Positions 5,974 to 6,961 of a DNA stretch of 6,961 nucleotides are shown piece by piece. The position numbers and the translations under genes are program-made. This stretch comes from Burkholderiales bacterium (GTDB taxonomy: Bacteria > Pseudomonadota > Gammaproteobacteria > Burkholderiales > SG8-41). The stretch spans positions 1 to 6,961 of the forward strand of contig JAIESJ010000180.1 of NCBI GenBank assembly GCA_019746155.1, read 5' to 3'. The first letter of the stretch is position 1. Each line of letters opens with the position of its first letter. The notes beneath the pieces are model-generated. The model saw only the letters and a list, made by a program, of their open reading frames with translations, was not told the DNA's origin and ran no database searches.

Positions 5974-6951
5974 ATGCTCGCCTTCATCGCCCGCCGCCTC
6001 GCGCAGAGTCTGTTCACGCTGTTCGCGATGTCGCTGCTGGTCTTCGCCGGCGTCTATGCCATTGGCAATCCGATAGACATCCTGATCAACCCGCAGGCCG
6101 ACCAGGCGGAAATTGCGCGTGCCAGCGCCGCGCTCGGCCTCGACAAGCCGTTGTGGCTGCAGTACTGGAGCTTCATCGTCAACGCTTTTTCCGGCGACCT
6201 TGGCCATTCCTTCGTCTCCAACGTGCCGGCGATTCACCTGATCCTGCAGCGCATGCCGGCGACTTTCGAGCTGGCGCTCACCGCCATGGTAATCGCGGTC
6301 ACGCTTGGCATTCCGCTCGGACTATGGGCGGGGCTCAAGCCCGATTCCCTCAGCGGCAGGACCATCATGGCGGGTTCGATCCTCGGCTTCAGCCTGCCTA
6401 CCTTCTGGGTGGGGGTCCTGCTGATCATGGTGCTTTCGGTATGGCTGGGGTGGCTGCCGCCCACCGGCCGCGGCGAAACCGTCGGCGTTCTCGGCCTGGA
6501 ACTGAGCATCCTCACTTGGGACGGCATCAGGCATATCCTGATGCCCGCCATCAACCTGGCGCTGTTCCAGCTCTCGCTGCTGATCCGGCTGACGCACGCC
6601 GGCACCCGCGAAGCGCTGACGCAGGACTATGTGCGCTTCGCGCGCGCCAAGGGGCTTGCGATGCGGCGCGTAGTGATGGTGCACGTGCTGAAAAACATCA
6701 TGATCCCGATCGTCACGGTGGCCGGGCTCGAGTTCGGCTCGCTGATTGCATTCGCCGTCATTACCGAGACGATTTTCGCGTGGCCGGGGATGGGCAAGCT
6801 TCTGATCGACTCGATCAACACGCTCGATCGGCCGGTGATCGTCGCCTACCTGCTGATCGTGGTGCTCATTTTCATCGTGATCAACCTCGCCGTCGACGTG
6901 CTGTACTCGGTGCTCGATCCGCGCATGCGCATCGCCGGGGCAAGGCCATGA
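5974..6951 (+). CDS. ABC transporter permease, DppB/OppB family
   Basis: Inner-membrane permease subunit of a peptide/nickel-type importer, 325 residues, full length for the family. The N-terminus MLAFIARRLAQSLFTLFAMS leads into the first membrane helix (about 10-30), followed by a periplasmic segment with the characteristic GDLGHSF (74-80). Further helices lie at roughly 98-120, 134-160, 186-206, 242-265 and 288-312, making six. The cytoplasmic EAA loop that docks the ATPase is clear: REALTQDYVRFARAKGLAMR and on to HVLKN (212-241), and FAWPGMG (268-274) is also typical. ATG 5974 follows the binding-protein stop by only 3 nt, with no strong ribosome site of its own, so translation is probably coupled. 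The stop overlaps the next start (ATGA), expected for the DppB-DppC pair. Confidence 0.93.
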   Translation: MLAFIARRLAQSLFTLFAMSLLVFAGVYAIGNPIDILINPQADQAEIARASAALGLDKPLWLQYWSFIVNAFSGDLGHSFVSNVPAIHLILQRMPATFELALTAMVIAVTLGIPLGLWAGLKPDSLSGRTIMAGSILGFSLPTFWVGVLLIMVLSVWLGWLPPTGRGETVGVLGLELSILTWDGIRHILMPAINLALFQLSLLIRLTHAGTREALTQDYVRFARAKGLAMRRVVMVHVLKNIMIPIVTVAGLEFGSLIAFAVITETIFAWPGMGKLLIDSINTLDRPVIVAYLLIVVLIFIVINLAVDVLYSVLDPRMRIAGARP

Positions 6952-6961
6952 TCCGTGCCCG
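6948..6961 (+). CDS. Start of next gene, probably DppC/OppC-type permease (partial)
   Basis: An ATG at 6948 overlaps the permease stop in the sequence ATGA and continues open (M-I-R-A) to the window edge. Only four full codons are visible, so the identity rests on operon convention: in family 5 importers the second permease normally follows the first with this kind of overlap. Confidence 0.5.

Noticed and set aside
5446..6237. Minus-strand open frame spanning the binding-protein and permease genes
   Set aside because: Low-complexity Arg/Glu-rich product opposite two well-supported genes; a shadow of codon bias.
1..6961. tRNA, rRNA, CRISPR array, insertion sequence or attachment site
   Set aside because: No cloverleaf with a conserved T-loop, no regularly spaced repeats, no transposase or integrase motif and no flanking repeats were seen; the gaps are short and ordinary.

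Overview
The window is GC-rich, densely coded bacterial DNA with every convincing gene on the + strand. The partial first gene closely resembles the GltL subunit of proteobacterial glutamate/aspartate importers. Together with the codon use and the YkgJ and DUF971 genes, this suggests a betaproteobacterium (Burkholderiales or Nitrosomonadales type). That placement is an inference, because no rRNA or other marker gene is present.

Layout: (1) 1-266 is the 3' end of a GltL-type ABC ATPase. (2) 370-789 encodes a YkgJ-family cysteine-cluster protein. (3) 997-1404 encodes a small DUF971 protein, with a 10-C tract just inside the gene. (4) 1373-2881 encodes a B12-binding-domain radical SAM enzyme that ends in a Cys-Cys-Ser-Glu-Pro tail; its start overlaps the DUF971 gene. 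(5) 2892-4145 encodes an ATP-grasp ligase with a GTG start 10 nt after the radical SAM stop. (6) After a 196-nt gap with a candidate promoter, 4342-5970 encodes a signal-peptide-bearing family 5 solute-binding protein. It is followed by a DppB/OppB-type permease (5974-6951) and the first codons of another gene overlapping it by ATGA (6948 onward), most likely the DppC/OppC partner.

The most interesting part is the radical SAM plus ATP-grasp pair. The two genes are tightly spaced and probably translationally coupled. A carbon-centred radical chemistry enzyme next to an ATP-dependent carboxylate-amine (or similar) ligase, with no recognisable precursor peptide, suggests a small biosynthetic or modification pathway of unknown product. 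The C-terminal tail resembles a family I recall being described by a CUAEP/CCAEP tail, where U is selenocysteine in some members; here both positions are cysteine, with Ser in place of Ala. The DUF971 gene reads into this pair and may be co-transcribed with it. The downstream ABC importer looks like a separate transcription unit for peptides or similar solutes, and any link to the cassette is speculative.
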